Assembly: GCA_964006375.1 (NCBI GenBank) | Contig: OZ023267.1 | Span: 34,223,266-34,287,265, forward strand | Source of the DNA: Tillus elongatus | Taxonomy: Eukaryota > Arthropoda > Insecta > Coleoptera > Cleridae | Length of the DNA stretch: 64,000 nt | Direction of reading: 5' to 3' | Part shown: positions 1 to 12,799 of the stretch, in pieces | Layout of the letters: each line of letters begins with the position of its first letter | Position numbering within the stretch: the stretch's first letter is position 1 | Notes under the pieces: model-generated | Seen by the model: the letters and a program-made list of their open reading frames with translations, nothing else | The model's database searches: none | What the model was told of the DNA's origin: nothing | Program-made: the position numbers and the translations under genes

Positions 1-841
1 CAAAAGCTCAGATTCGCGCCAATTAATTTTTTTTTGAAAATTCTAGTCATTACCTTACTAAAAGCGAAGTTTTATTTATGAAAATTCCCTGAAAAAATGA
101 AACAAAAATACTGTTTACATGTGCCATATACAAATGCCAAATATTTTGCAACTTTCAACATGGTCATAAAGGTTAAAATAGAATAAACGCATTCACAGAA
201 GAGCTCTACCCGGCCAATACATAAAACGCTTTTGCATTTTATGCATTCAAGGAAGAACAGTCCAAGTGAGATGTACATATGAGACATGTTTGATATAGTA
301 GGAGACGCTATTTATAACGGCGCTGGTGTGGCATACGCTGTGTTCATTGGCGGATTTGATATTGATAGCAAAGGTAAGCCGCATTGTTATCAGATATATT
401 TTCCTAAGTATGAGAAAACTATTTAGATGAGAAAATTCATATAATATATATGAAACAAAAATAAAAATGCATTCCTGATTTTTCCAGGTTGCTGGGTACC
501 CTGAAGTTGATAATATACTTTTAAAATCGCAAATATTTCGGAAACAGTTGATGTTAGCATAATTCAACAAGCATGTTTTTATTAGGAAAACAAAAGAGAA
601 TACTATTTTCCAATGAAAAGTTTTCCAGCAACCCTAACAAAAAAGGGAGTATTTTTAAGACATAATGGGTAACCTAAGCAGCACCCTTTATCTGCTGGAG
701 CCAAATTAGGAACGAATAGCTTTTTACCATAATGAAATCTCATTTGTATCCATTTTCAAGACAATATGACAAATCCTTCTCTAGATATCAAGGAAAATCT
801 AGATTCAATTTCTCACTTCAATACTTCAATAGCATCTCTTG
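1..841. other. No gene recognised
   Basis: AT-rich sequence downstream of the ING gene. Open frames are short, lack recognisable motifs and overlap on both strands. I see no transposon ends here. It may be intergenic or part of an unseen intron. Confidence 0.5.
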
Positions 842-975
842 TAATTTTATTAGTGAATTTTTATTTAAAAAAATTCAGTAATAGAGAGGCATCGATGGTG
901 AGACTTTGCAAATTTTTTTTTCAAATGAGCGCGAACTAGACCCCTAGAACCCATATCCGGGGTCAGTTTGAATTT

Positions 976-1065
<90 letters not shown>

Positions 1066-1530
1066 CCGTCTGATAACTCAAAAAAGAATTAACCGATTTC
1101 GATGAAACTCGGCAAGTGCCTTTCTTTTATTAATGGCTTGGATGAGTTCGTTAGCCAAGAAAATAGGACGGGGTTTTCCGGGAAAATGTTGAGTTTTCTT
1201 TCGAAAAAATTTTTTTTCTCTGAAAATGACAAAGCTGTTTTGATGAAATTTACTAGGTATGTTGCCTTAGGAGTAACCTTACCACGTAGCAAAATTCAAC
1301 TTTCTAAGTTTATAGAAAATTGAGTTATTCAAATTTTGAATTTTCTTTCAAAAAAAAAATTTTTCTCCGAAAATTACAAAGTTATTTTAATATAATTTGG
1401 TGGATCTCTTGCCTTAGGAAAGACCTTACTACACACCAAATTTAAACTTTCTTAGTTTATAGAAAATTGAGTTATTGAAATTTAAAGCATTTAATAAAAA
1501 TTCACCACCATAACGCACTTGCTGTGTCCC
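842..1530 (+). repeat. TA-core repeat, copy 1 (left arm, TA array, right arm)
   Basis: Copy of the commonest repeat in the window. The left arm begins with a TTAGTGAATTTT-type sequence and ends with a conserved CCCATATCCGGGGTCAGTTT block. A (TA)n array follows at 983-1060. The right arm starts with a GATAACTCAAAA block and contains GGCTTGGATGAGTTCGTTAG. It ends with CATAACGCACTTGCTG near 1527. The ORFs over this stretch on both strands are chance frames. No coding capacity is visible, so it is probably a non-autonomous element. Confidence 0.75.
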
Positions 1531-1758
1531 GTTAGTTTTTAATTTCTGGACTGACATAAGTTTGGTTCAATACTTTTGGCCAATTCTGTATATTAAATAT
1601 GTTCAGGTGAACAACACAAACCAATAAACATTGTTTCTACAAGATTTAAAACTTTACTATCAAATTAAAGAAATACAATACAATATTTAGAAAATGACAC
1701 ACAATATAATATAAAATCTTAAATAAAATCTCTTGACTGTGTTCTCTGTTAATTTTAG

Positions 1759-2122
1759 TTATGTTTTCTCCTCTTTCTCTTTATTGTATTTCTCCAGCTC
1801 TCTCAAAAATTGAGCTTTAGGTTTCATTACGTTCGGCCTGTCACCCCGACATTTCGGACAGTACCACTTGCCCTTGGGTTTTGTTGTTAACGTTACACAA
1901 GAAAAGTGGAACCATTCGATAGGGCACAAGTCATTGTCACACATTATCATTTCTCCATAAGAAATCTGGTCGCACAGACAGTATGTGGGCTCGTCTGGAT
2001 CAATTGCCGGTTCTTCTTCTTTCGGAGGAGTTTCTTCTCTTTGTGCCTGTGTTGACTGACGAGACTTGCGCTTCTTCTTTTTACCTGCAAAGAACTATGA
2101 GTTAGAAGAATGCAACAAGCAC

Positions 2123-2218
<96 letters not shown>

Positions 2219-5200
2219 GTTGGAGCAGCAAGTATTTTTCTATTAATTTAACATTTACACCATATGTATGAAAATTCAATCAATAACACCTCTCAAAATG
2301 CCTCTAATTGAACGGTCAGAATCATCAAACATATCTAAGAGCTCCGAATACTCATTTGCAGTTCTCGCCACTCTCGACATCAGACTGAAAAACCCATAAT
2401 TGGTTCGATGAAAGGGAACCACAAAAACCTCCCTTGCTCTCATGCGGTCCAGAATCCTTAGAGAGACTAACTCAAGCAAGGAAGGACTATCAATTTTATT
2501 CACCAATAATTTATGCAAAAAACAAACATGACTGACAATCCTTCTACCACTGAGTGACTGCAAGTGCAGCCGATTCCGCAAATAAGAAAAGTTAAGATCA
2601 TTTCTCTGCAAGCCCATTCTGTAAGCACATATTATTAAGAATATATTTTGTATGGCCTCAATCTGATTGATATAAATATTGTCATTCGGACTCCAGACTA
2701 CAGAAGAGCATTCTGACAAAGAGCGAACCAGAAGCTATTGCATGAAAAATCCAGAGTTGATCTATGAATAAATCCTAACATTTTATATGCTTTAGATACT
2801 ATGTATTCTATGTGATCGTTAAAAGATAATTCCCTATCCACTACAATGCCCAAGTCTTTAATCATTTCCTTCCTCTGTAAAGCACTAGAGCCCATGAAGT
2901 ACACAAAGTCAATGGGAAACTGAGTTCTACGGAATGTGATGCAGAAACACTTATCAACATTCAAAGTCAGAAGATTGTCACCACACCACCGAGCAAAACG
3001 ATTTAAGTCTTCCTGTAAAAGTAACAAAAAGAACAATTTTGAAAATTTTGATATCATCAGCAAACATCAAAATCGGACTATGCTTAAGTGAATGTATGAC
3101 ATCATTGATAAAAAGATTAAAGAGGACTGGTCCACAATGTGAACCCTGAGGAACTCCTGAAGAAACAGTAATACTATCAGAAATGAAGTTTCTGATCTTT
3201 ACACTTTGAGACCTACCCGTACGGAAGCTGCGCACCCAAGACAACAAATTGGCATTAAAACCCAACAATGCAAGTTTTGACAATAATAAGGCGTGATTAA
3301 CCTTATCAAACACTTTGGAGAAATCTGTATACACCGAATCAACCTGTAACCTATCCTCCAAAGCTGAGACCAATACATTCTGGTAAAGAAGAAGGTTGGT
3401 TGTTGTAGATCTTCCTTTAAGAAAACCATGCTGCTGTTCGACGAAAACATGTCTGCATTCCCAAGTTATATGTCTAGAGACAAAAAAGTCAAGAAGTTTG
3501 GGTATCTCTGACTGAATACAAACAGCTCTATAATAAGTAACCAAATGCTGTGGTCCCTGCTTATGAACGGGCATCAAATAAGAATGTTTCCAAATATGTG
3601 GAAACTCACCAGACAACAAAGACCTGTTAAAGAGAATCCTTAGTGGAATTGCCAAGGTAAAGGCACACGATTTTAACAGATGGGAGGGGATTCCATCTGG
3701 ACCGTAAGTTTATCTTTCAAACTACAGATACGATCAATAATATCAGCAGAATTAACACTAGGCTCAGTCATATTTACCGACTCACGCAAAAAAGGATCGG
3801 GACCGACACTCCCAGCTTGACCCTCATACACAGATAAGAAAAAACTAGCAAAAAATCCACCAAATCATGCAAAGAATCACTCCTAACATCATGACAATAC
3901 ATAGCCTCAGGAAGATCATAAACCATCCTCAACTTGTTATAAGACCAGAAAGAACCCGGATTGTTTTCAAAATTATTCTTAGTATAAGCAATAAAATTTC
4001 TGTAACAAGTATGACGAAGATTCCTATATTCCTCCTGGAGACCAGAAAACCTAATATAATCATCTATTCTACCATATTTCTTATATTGACTGTGTACCCT
4101 CTTCTTTTCAGTTATCATGCCTCTAAGCTCGACACTAAACCAAGGAGGGAGACATGATTTTTTACATCTCTTAACTGGAACAATGCTCATTCCTGTTGTT
4201 TAATATTTTAAGAATATACCTGTGTGAATTTTGATGTTACATTTTAAATCTTCATGTCCAAAAATATATTTGACCAAATTTCAAATAAAAATTTTCAAAA
4301 ATGTATCAGTTGTGATGAAATGAAAAAATCGACATGTTTGGTGTTTTCAAAATATTGCAGGAACAGATACGACTATCGTCTTTTTGAAAAAACATTTTTT
4401 AAAAGGCCTAAAAAATACGCAACCTTTTTGTAACTTAATTGACTTCGCTCTAGTTTCTGAGATTCTACCCATACAGTGCAACTTTAAATGGGACACCTGT
4501 CTATGTCATCATTTCCTTTAGTAAATGTCTTGGATATTGGATAAGTATCCTGGAGGAGGTTCTGCGGGGACATCTCTAATTTGCCCAGCAGCGCCAGAAT
4601 CCACAGAATTCTCTCACGCGACTGTGTTCAGGAACTGGGATCAATAAAACGACCAGATGGCTCTTTTACTGAATCACGGAAAGAAACGTTACAGCTCTTA
4701 GCACACACACACTTCCCAGATTGTCTGATCTGAGCAACGAAGATGTCCAGCCAGCCGAGGGTCGATTTAAACGCCCTCAAAGGGAGGACTGGCGGGTTGC
4801 TCGGAGAATAGTTACAGCCTCGGCAGTGGAGTGTGCTGTGAAACATTTCCAGCCATTCAAAGCGCCAGGGGAGGATGGGGTGGTACCGGTCCTACTACAA
4901 AATGGACTGGAGATTCTCCTACTTTTCCTATCAGGCTGTATAGAGCCAGTCTGGCTTGGAAATATATACCATCGAGCTGGACGGTGATGGGGTTACATTT
5001 CCAAATTGGGACGTAATGACCACCTACCCAAATCATTGAGACCTCTCAGTATTACATCATTCCTTTTGAAGGAATTGGAAAAAATACTGGACGGACACAT
5101 TAGGGGGAGCATCTTAGTCAACAACCCCCTTAATACCCACCAGTATTCCTACCAAACTGGCAAATCTACTGAGTCAGCACTCGATAACCTCGTCGAGAAA

Positions 5201-8200
5201 ATCACACACTCCCTGGATAACGGGGAGGTGGCGGTGGCTGCATTTGAGTTCTATCCCCCCTGCTGTGGCCCCTCTTTGTGGACGATTTGCTGGCTATCCT
5301 GGGGCTGTGGGAGGTCGAGTTCCAGGCGTATGCTGATGATCTAGTCATAATGGTTAGGGGCAAATTTGAGGAGGAACTAGCAAGTACACTTCAAGAGGCA
5401 CTAAATGTAGTGAATGATTGGTGTCGGAGGGAACAGATGTCTGTGAACCCCCGCAAAACGATCATTGTTCCATTTACCAGAAGAAGGCTGGATAGATTAA
5501 AACCACCTAATCTTATGGGGGAAACGATTCCATTTACGGAACAAGCAAAATATCTGGGGATTACCCTAGATAAAGAAGCTCAACTGTCCCTGTGGACATA
5601 CCATAGAATCTGTGGAAATAACTGAGAAACAAACCCACAACAGATGTACAGGGTCTATGTAGTGGTTATCAGACCAATGATAACATATGGAGCCATAGTT
5701 TGGTGGCCTAAGGCACTTCGTGGTATCGCAAGGGTCAAACTGGCTCATCTACAGAGACAAGCTTGTCTGATGAAAACGGGAGCGATAAGCACCGCACCAT
5801 CAGCCGCTCTGGAGATCCTCCTTATTATTTCACCTCTTTACATACGGCTGGAGAGGGTGGCGAGGTGGACAATGTACAGATTAAAACAAACGGCAGACAG
5901 CATGCCGAAGGAAATCAGTCTGGGAGCGTCCGGACTCCTTGATGACATTGAGGGTCATGGGATTCTGGGAATGGTCTCAGACTTGATGCCTACAAAGATC
6001 AGTAGAGATCTGTCTTTCAAGACCGTCCTCCCGGAAAGGGAGAACGGGGAACGAAATCAAACGACCCTATTGAGAGCTGATCTCTGCTGGTATGCTGACG
6101 GCTCCAAAACCAATATGGGAGTAGGATCCAGCGCATATGGGGGCAACACCGATTGTAGACTATCAACTAGCCTCTGCAAGTACGCAACCATACACCAGGC
6201 AGAAGTGTATGCCATCGAGATGTGTGCAAGGAAAAGTATAGAAAACCAGTGCACACACAAATCGATAAAGATATATACAGATAACAAAGCTGCAATAAAT
6301 GCTCTTGGTTCCTACCGCTGCAATTCAAAAACGGTATGGAGTTGTAAATCTGCCCTCAACGAACTGGGCAGCTGTAATGAGGTGTCGCTGGTATGGATAC
6401 TGGGTCACTGGGACCATGATGGCAATGTTGAGGCCGACGCGCTTGCCAGGAGTGGTGCCCAGAGGGACTTTATCGGACCAGAACCGGTGCTGGGGATAAC
6501 ATCATGCACAGCAAAACACACCTTAAAGACCTGGACAGAAAGAATGACAAGCCAGCAATGGCAAAATCTGCCAGGATTAGCTCACTCTAAGGCCTTCATA
6601 AATGGCCTGTCTGAGTCAAGAGCTAAAAAACTTCTAGAGTTAAACAGACAACAACTGAGTACTCTAGTAGGCCTGTATACAGGACACTGCCGCTTGCGTC
6701 ACCACATGCACCGAATTGGAGTCGGTCAGGAGACCGAGTGCCGGCTGTGTATGAAGAGTGACGAGACAGCAGAGCACTTACTGTGTTCCAGTCCGGCGGC
6801 GGACAGGACTAGATACCTGCTCTTTGGCAAGACAAAGCTTGCTCCGGAGGATCTGGATCAACTTTCACCCACAAAGAATCGACCTCTGCAGGAGGCTGGC
6901 TTTGTTGGGCGAAATATAGACCATTAGGCGTGAGCCACAATAGACCTTATGGTCGCGGTGGAGGGACCGGTATGGCCCACCCACATTCAAACCTAACCTA
7001 ACCTGGATAAGTTCGTTAGCCAGGAAAATCAACTTGTATAATTTTGGGTTTTCTTTCAGAAAATGTTTGAAGTTTCAAAATAGCAAACTTTGAAGCAAAA
7101 AAAATTGGGCCAAGCTGGAGAAAAAAGACACAAGAGAAAAATATCTTGTGTACTAGACGAAACTTATTAAATATTACAGATAACGATTAAGATTATTCGA
7201 CGAAAAAATGTCATGTATCAAATAATTAAATTGAAAATATAGTGACGTCTTAAAAAAAAAACCGCCAGTGACGATTTAAAACGTCAAAATTGGTGATTTC
7301 TAAGCAAAAATTCTGAAACCAATGCGGGTTAGGGAACAAATATTACAATAAATGTGTTTTATGAGGTCCCAAACTTTTGCTTCCAACAGCTACCGTTCTT
7401 CATTTGACTATATTTGCAACAAAAAAAAAAAAAAATTAAATAAACCTTCTTAGCAATGTTTTGTCAGCAGTGTAAATATCTATTAAAAACCTTGGTGGTT
7501 CAGGGGTAAGAACCTGTGCCTCTGAAGCAAAGGGTACTGGGTTTGATCCCAGGGTACTCCTTTCACTTTTTCAGTACAAACTGTAAAATTAACATCAACC
7601 GAGGTTCTGGCATTGTATCTGAGCAAGTTGAATGTCTGCACGTTCCGCCCTTCGGAAGGGGCGTAAAGCCGTTGGTCCCGTGTCCATGCGATGTTGGGCA
7701 CGTTAAAGATCCCTACCATCCTTACAAAAAGGCAGGGGTACGGCAAAATTTCCAGAATAGTGAGGTGAAACTGTTCCCTGGCGTCGGTGATTGGCCATAG
7801 TCGCGGAAATAGGCCGACGTTAAAGAAACAAAACACAGTGTAAATATATAGTTTGTAATAAAGACTTTTATTTGTGAAAAATCCCCCTCCTCACTTAATA
7901 AATCGATAAACTGACTATTAATATGTAACTTACAGGAACTCAGAATGCAAAAAGTGGATTATTAAATCACATTTTTCGAAAAAGGTAAAACTTTATTAAC
8001 CTAGATACTTAATTTTGGTATGTAGCAGTCTCAACATTGGTACCAAATTTCATGAAACCAACTTTATTATTTTCAGAGATATAATTATAAAAACTTGTTT
8101 CTTTTTCTGATTTTTCGAAATTTCAAAGATTTTTTTATGAAAATTTGCTTCCATAATCCACTTCTGCATCCAGATTTATGTAGATGAAAAGTCACGATTT

Positions 8201-10634
8201 ACAAATATTTTGCATATAAGCACTGCCGAAAATAGCACTAATAAATGTCAGTAGGAAAAAAAAAGCAGAAGAAGCAGATTCTTAAAATAAAAGGCTTCTA
8301 GCCCAGACTGATATTTTATTAAACCCTTCAAGCAGCCTAACTGAGTTCATGGCCTTCCGGGAAATTATTCTCTTTTAATGACAAGGTACTATACAAAGTT
8401 GCCGACGTTAAAACTTCATGTTTGGTGTCATAGCCCTGCAGAACACATAAGAAAACTAGCTGAGGGAACGGTCGACTTAACATCAACTTCATATTAACAA
8501 AACTATTACAGAATATGGCCTAAAATCAGTTGTACAGACCTTCATAAAGTTAAAAAGTGTGGTAGATTTCGTTTATAATAAGTTTTCAATGATAACAGTA
8601 CTTAAAACTTTTTGATTTGCAACAAAAAGTATATTTTTACACCTGAGGTTATGAATGTTGATTCGTTGAAATATCTGTTGCAGATTGGCAGTGTTGTCAG
8701 ATTCAAAGTTATATTGTTACTTCTGGGGAGAACTCTATGGCAGGGTTGGTTTTTCCTTCTTTTAGTTTTTAATTAGGCAAACTGATGTCAGGGCAGGTCC
8801 AGAAGGTCAGTTGGCAAGATTGTGTGTAAACAGCACTTCAGGAGGTCCTTTATTTCGTCAAAGTGGCAACGATCCCGCACTCTTGGGAACGATCCCCTTG
8901 TAACTTAAATGTGGCAACGTTGCTGACTATTGACAGTTCGAAACGTACAAATCCTGTGTTTTTGATAACTTTCATTTCTCAATTTATTTTTTATAAATGG
9001 ATTTCCTGCAAGTTTTTCTTCGTATTACTGCTTTACGTTACATACGGTTTCTTGTGGTGTGCGCCTTTTTTAAGACTTCAAAAAAAAAAAAAAAAAAAAA
9101 AAGGAGGAGGTTTTCAATTCGACTGTATTTTTTTGTGTGTGGTGACTCAGAACTTTTTTCTAGGTGAACCAATTTTGATGATTCTTTTTTTATTTGAAAG
9201 CTGGTGCTTCTGATGTGGTCCAATATAAATTTGAATGAGATGTGACTGGTAGTTTTTGAGTTATCCTTAATAAAGTCAGTTTTCTATTTTTTAACAATTT
9301 AACTTGTGATTTCTGATTGATGTTAAGTTGAGGACCCCCACCCCCCTCTAACTGACAGTTACATATTTTTAGCAGCAAAATCGAAGTGCTAAACCAAAGG
9401 CCTCAGTTTTTAAGTTAGAAATCAGGTCAGATCAGGTCTGCAATTAAATTAATTAGCGAGTCAAAACTGCCAGAAAAATAATTTTCCCCTTAATTTAAAG
9501 AAAGCATAAATTATAAAAAGTACCTACTTATACAAAATACAAAGATGTTTTCATTTTACACAATCAATCTAAACTATATTTGCTACATTGAAGTACTTTG
9601 AACAGTACTCAAACATTAAATCATGATAAACACAACTGAATCTGAAAAATGTTCCTCAAATTCTCTATAAAGTACTTGGAACAGTTGTTTAAACATAAGA
9701 AATAAAAATAAACCCTACAAAATATAAACATGAACATTTTAATATCAAAGAATAAGTAGGCTCAAAGACATTTAAGAAAAACAACAACTTTAAATATTGT
9801 AAAAAGTCAAATTTTGTCACTTTGACAGGTGATGTTACACCTAAATTTCAGAAGCAAACAATTCCTAAATTTAAAAACTCCCCTATTCCCTCTAAATATA
9901 TCTGTTTTACCTGTTGTGGTTTTCTTCTGATTATTTGTGGAAGAGGAAGAGGTGGTCACTTGGCTTCGAAGAACATGCTCTGCAGGCGTAGCTTCGTTAT
10001 GATTGGGTTCGAAACCTGAAAATGTATCATGTCGAGTTCTTCTGGCACGTTTGGCTGGTCTTTCATTATTAGCGACTGGTGTATTGCTATTATTATTGGC
10101 TGACGGTTGCTGCTGTTCCTTGTTTTCAACGGGTTGTGGTTCTTCTTTGCCGAAATCTGATGAAATAGAAATATAACAGGTAAGGAAAAGGTTAGGTACA
10201 ATGACGAGTAAATTTGTGTCATATGCTCACCTAGATTCTTGTAGTGCTGATCAAGTAATCTTGTTTTAAACTCGATCTTGTCGAGGATTGTCTGCAACAA
10301 GTTCATTTTCTCATCTCCGAGCTCCTGGGCAGCGATAAGGGCTTGTTGCATTCTGGTGAAGCTTCTACCTTTTCTGGAAGGATTGTCATTTCCCATGTTC
10401 TTGAAGTTTTCTGTTTGGATAACAGCATCTCTAATACGAGCTGTAAAGTAAAAAGTATTTGTGATGGTTGTCCTAATTTAAAATACGACGAAATTTACCT
10501 AAGTAACATACGTCCAGCTCACGCATTCTTGAAATTAAACGCTGTAGTTCATCTGGAAGGTTTTCAACACAATCTAAATAATTTTCTACATAAGTAGCTG
10601 AATAAGCAGCCTCTGTCGACACTTGGTTCAACAT
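1759..10634 (-). CDS. ING1: ING1/ING2-type inhibitor of growth protein (PHD finger), 4 coding exons
   Basis: Join of 10634-10499, 10440-10231, 10156-9911 and 2084-1759 on the minus strand: 918 nt, 305 residues plus stop. Donors GTAAAT, GTGAGC and GTAAAA and acceptors TTTACAG, ATCAG and TTGCAG keep one frame, phase 1 at each junction. The start gives [20 protein letters not shown], typical of insect ING1. The ING N-terminal domain covers about residues 10-115. A basic stretch KKKKRKSR lies at 199-206. The PHD finger at about 231-278 has all eight zinc ligands (C233, C235, C246, C251, H257, C260, C273, C276), with Y232 and W255 placed for the aromatic cage. A lysine-rich tail follows. ING proteins read H3K4me3 and recruit histone acetyltransferase or deacetylase complexes in the nucleus. 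ING1 versus ING2 is not separable in insects from this alone. No frame damage is seen. Confidence 0.93.
2126..2217. repeat. 92-nt poly(A) tract (poly(T) in ING sense)
   Basis: An uninterrupted run of A on the plus strand. In the ING transcript it is poly(U), ending about 38 nt upstream of the acceptor of the last coding exon. It does not fit as the tail of the adjacent LINE, which lies on the minus strand and would show T here. Confidence 0.95.
2276..4190 (-). pseudogene. Jockey/CR1-like LINE reverse transcriptase, 5'-truncated and frameshifted
   Basis: Fragments in order on the minus strand. At 4190-3774 is the linker between endonuclease and RT ([17 protein letters not shown]). At 3655-2978 is the RT core: [11 protein letters not shown], a [13 protein letters not shown] active-site strand, [20 protein letters not shown], and FADD at 3064-3053. 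At 3063-2698 and 2719-2276 is the thumb and C-terminal part. The endonuclease domain is missing. Stops separate the linker from the RT, and a frameshift lies close after FADD, so it is not functional. It sits antisense to nothing: it is in the same orientation as the ING gene, inside ING intron 3. The family call is from motifs only. Confidence 0.85.
4191..4499. other. Unassigned intronic stretch
   Basis: Lies between the first LINE and the TA-core fragment. The block near 4466-4500 (CCCATACAGTGCAACTTT followed by GGGACACCTGT) looks like a DNA-transposon terminus, but I cannot find its partner in the window. Confidence 0.3.
4500..4536 (+). repeat. TA-core repeat fragment, left of LINE insertion
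   Basis: The sequence up to CTTGGAT at 4536 matches the right arm of the TA-core repeat. The same repeat resumes at 7005 with GGATAAGTTCGTTAGCCAGG. The intervening LINE therefore landed inside this repeat, with a short GGAT overlap at the junction. Confidence 0.6.
4537..7004 (+). pseudogene. I/LOA-like LINE with RNase H domain, 5'-truncated
   Basis: The 5' part in broken frames reads like the pre-RT linker ([14 protein letters not shown]) and then the RT ([11 protein letters not shown]). YADD lies at 5329-5340. An open stretch of 427 codons at 5644-6927 carries the thumb, then an RNase H domain with D152 (YADGS), E187 (QAEVYA), D213 (YTDNKA) and D265 (VEADALA). H255 lies in the GHW..DGN motif. 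A CCHC knuckle at C366/C369/H378/C381 follows. RNase H downstream of RT is typical of I, LOA and related clades. Frameshifts at about 4740, 4980 and 5240 and a stop at 5623 break the RT. The 3' end is a short CCTAA-type run at 6991-7004. It is inserted in ING intron 3, antisense to the gene. Confidence 0.87.
7005..7467 (+). repeat. TA-core repeat, continuation right of LINE
   Basis: Continues the copy broken at 4536. It shows GGATAAGTTCGTTAGCCAGG, then the internal AACGTCAAAATTGG block near 7282, then decays. No TA array is present. Confidence 0.6.
7480..7835 (+). mobile_element. tRNA-derived SINE, copy 1
   Basis: The 5' end resembles a tRNA gene: A box TGGTTCAGGGGTAAG near 7496, B box GGGTTTGATCCC near 7540. 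A conserved body follows (GGGCGTAAAGCCGTTGGTCC, GGGCACGTTAAAGATCCCTA) and the tail CGACGTTAAAGAAACAAA. It is flanked by a 12-bp direct repeat, CAGTGTAAATAT, at 7468-7479 and 7836-7847. It lies in ING intron 3. The ORFs across it are not genes. Confidence 0.88.
7850..9900. other. Remainder of ING intron 3, no gene recognised
   Basis: AT-rich intron sequence with short homopolymers (A run at 9080-9102, C run at 9340-9346). The 116-codon plus-strand ORF at 8863 reads through a poly(A) run and shows no domain. Confidence 0.55.
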
Positions 10635-10959
10635 CGCTATCTACTAAAATAACTTAAAAATGATGAAAATACATTGAGCAACATTTCATATTTCAAAAAC
10701 AAATCGCCATGTCTAAAATTCCAATTATGTTTATTATCCTCTTAGTGACTTTTTTATTTCTAACTAGAAATTTTTCCGCGAATATTTGAATTTGACAGAT
10801 AATAGTTTGTTCTTTATAAGACTGTTTGTAACCCCTCCATTGGTTATCGTTAATTATTTCTGTCACTTTTAAGGAAAAAATGTTCGCATAGTTACAAGCC
10901 ATGTATTTACTTTCTTAATAAAGATCACATTTGGAAAGGAAATAAAGAAATTAACGTAC

Positions 10960-11100
10960 CGTTTTCATCAATGTTGGCAAAACTTGTCGCCTCCTGGTAA
11001 TGCAGAAATCCCTTTGTATTTATGGATGCGTACCGATAGATAGCAATAGCTGCCATCTGCCATTATTAAAATTTAAAACTACAATGTAGCCACTACAAAA
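10960..11100 (-). other. Possible 5' UTR exon of the ING gene
   Basis: On the minus strand a segment ending AAAACG is followed by a good donor, GTACGT (10959-10954). A good acceptor, TTATTTTAG, lies just before the ING start codon (about 10644). Splicing these would join an untranslated leader to exon 1. The upstream limit cannot be seen. This is inference from splice consensus only. Confidence 0.35.
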
Positions 11101-12280
11101 AATGTTAGATTTCAAAATATATTGTAGAATTGATAGAATGTGGTTGCCTGGATTTCTCTACTGATAATTTTAATAAATACTAAAAATAGGCCCCTTTTAG
11201 GCAATTTGTAAAATTTAGTATCTTGACACTCGATACCTAAATGTTCCTATTTTTTAAGGATGTCATTTATTTTTAACTAAACTATAAATAATGTGTCATT
11301 TATTTATTTACTAGGTACCTATAGTTTAAAAGGTTTTATCTTGGATGTAATTATATTTTACATCGTGACCACACAGATGTTACCTAATATACCTACCAAT
11401 GCTATTGCTCCTTTCTGTCAAGATTAAGTAGTACAAAGCATAATGTTAAACCATTACTTATATATTTCATAGATGTAAGCTGTGTTGTTACTCTAACCAG
11501 TATTTATTGAATTTCGTATAACCTTTTCATTACTTTATTGTACCGATCTGTGGTAGAAGAGTAGGTATATCTGTTTCTTTGAAAATGAATGATAAAGTCT
11601 TGATCTCATCTTAGAATATTTTCTTTTAAAACTAAAATTTGTCTCTTGTCTATGTAGATACGTAACCAAAAAAATGTGGGCCGAACTGGTTAAAAAATAA
11701 GAAACCGATTTTAATCAAATTTAGTACGTCTCTTTCTTTTCTATATTGTATATTTATTTATTTATCAAGTTATACAGGTGATTCGTAAAGCAATGGACAC
11801 AGAATGTATGCGTGTAGAGGACCTCGAAATATGATTTTTTATATAATTTTTTTCTCTGATGCCCATGGTTTGTCAGATATCGACCTCCGAAGATTCTTTA
11901 TTAATTACAAGAAACAGCTGTATTGCAGCAATGCCCCAACATATAACGACCAAATTTGACACATGGTTTCCTTTTGTCAACGTCGCTATTAGACAAAAGT
12001 TTAAAGTAAATATAAACTCAAAAAGGGGTGAATTAGAGGTGGGTCACCCTTTAAATGACACGGTTTTTTAAATTTTTAACCTGATTAAAAATGAAAGTCC
12101 ATCGATTTTATAGAAAACTAAATTTTGTGTCTTTTTCTTCTCTTGTCAATCTTTCAACAAATCACCTGTTTTTGAGAAAAAGGAGATTTTTAGATTTGAG
12201 AACAAAACAAAATTATGACCCTTGAAGACTATTAAACACATGAAGGGGCCCTCCAGCAATTTTTATGAAAAACACAAAAT
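11100..12280. other. Intergenic stretch upstream of ING
   Basis: No coding signal. A block near 11772 (ATACAGGTGATTCGTAAAG) resembles a mariner-type terminus, but no matching inverted end was found. The TTTATTTATTTATC block near 11750 is a short simple repeat. Confidence 0.4.
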
Positions 12281-12284
12281 GGAA

Positions 12285-12420
12285 GTCAGTTTGAACCTTT
12301 GACTATATATCAGAGAATAGACCCGGCACACAGCCGAATTGTTTGAAGCCAACATTCAAGGGACTCTATGTTTAAATCGGTCCTCTGCTCTGATTGGGTG
12401 GTGGCTCAAGCGTTACCACT
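12285..12420 (+). repeat. Dispersed repeat, partner of 15060-15200
   Basis: TTGAACCTTTGACTATATATC, GTTTGAAGCCAACATTCAAG and a CGGTCCTC block recur in the same order, in reverse complement, at 15200-15060. The second copy lies downstream of a piggyBac transposase remnant. Both may be piggyBac 3' ends, which is inference. Confidence 0.45.
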
Positions 12421-12799
12421 ATGTAATAATTCATCCTTAAATCGCCGAATATGATGACAAGTTGAGAATGATAAATTTTTTTTTTGCTGTTACTTAAGGC
12501 ATTTCACTTACATTAGGGCTTATTTATGAATGTAAATATTTACTAACATTATATTATTTGGTTTCTCCCGTCTGTATGTAAATATAACCAGAAAACTCAA
12601 TTTAAAATCTTTATCTTATTGTTGCATGTGAAGTATCTAGATTTGTATTAATCCACAGTTGTGGCTTCTATTTGTCTGTGAATAGTATGCAAGTATACTG
12701 AGAATTTATTTTTATGTGTTACCCCGATTTGCAATAAAGGTTTTGAGTTTTGTTTTTGCAAAATGATGAAAAAGTATATTGCTTGTAGAAGATTAGCTG

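Noticed and set aside
4628..4846. 72-codon minus-strand ORF
   Set aside because: Antisense to the linker and RT of the I-like LINE.
7516..7836. Overlapping ORFs on both strands, repeated at 13454-13984
   Set aside because: They lie within SINE copies; similarity between them reflects the repeat, not a protein family.
8863..9213. 116-codon ORF inside ING intron 3
   Set aside because: It reads through a poly(A) run and has no motif; the opposite strand is equally open.
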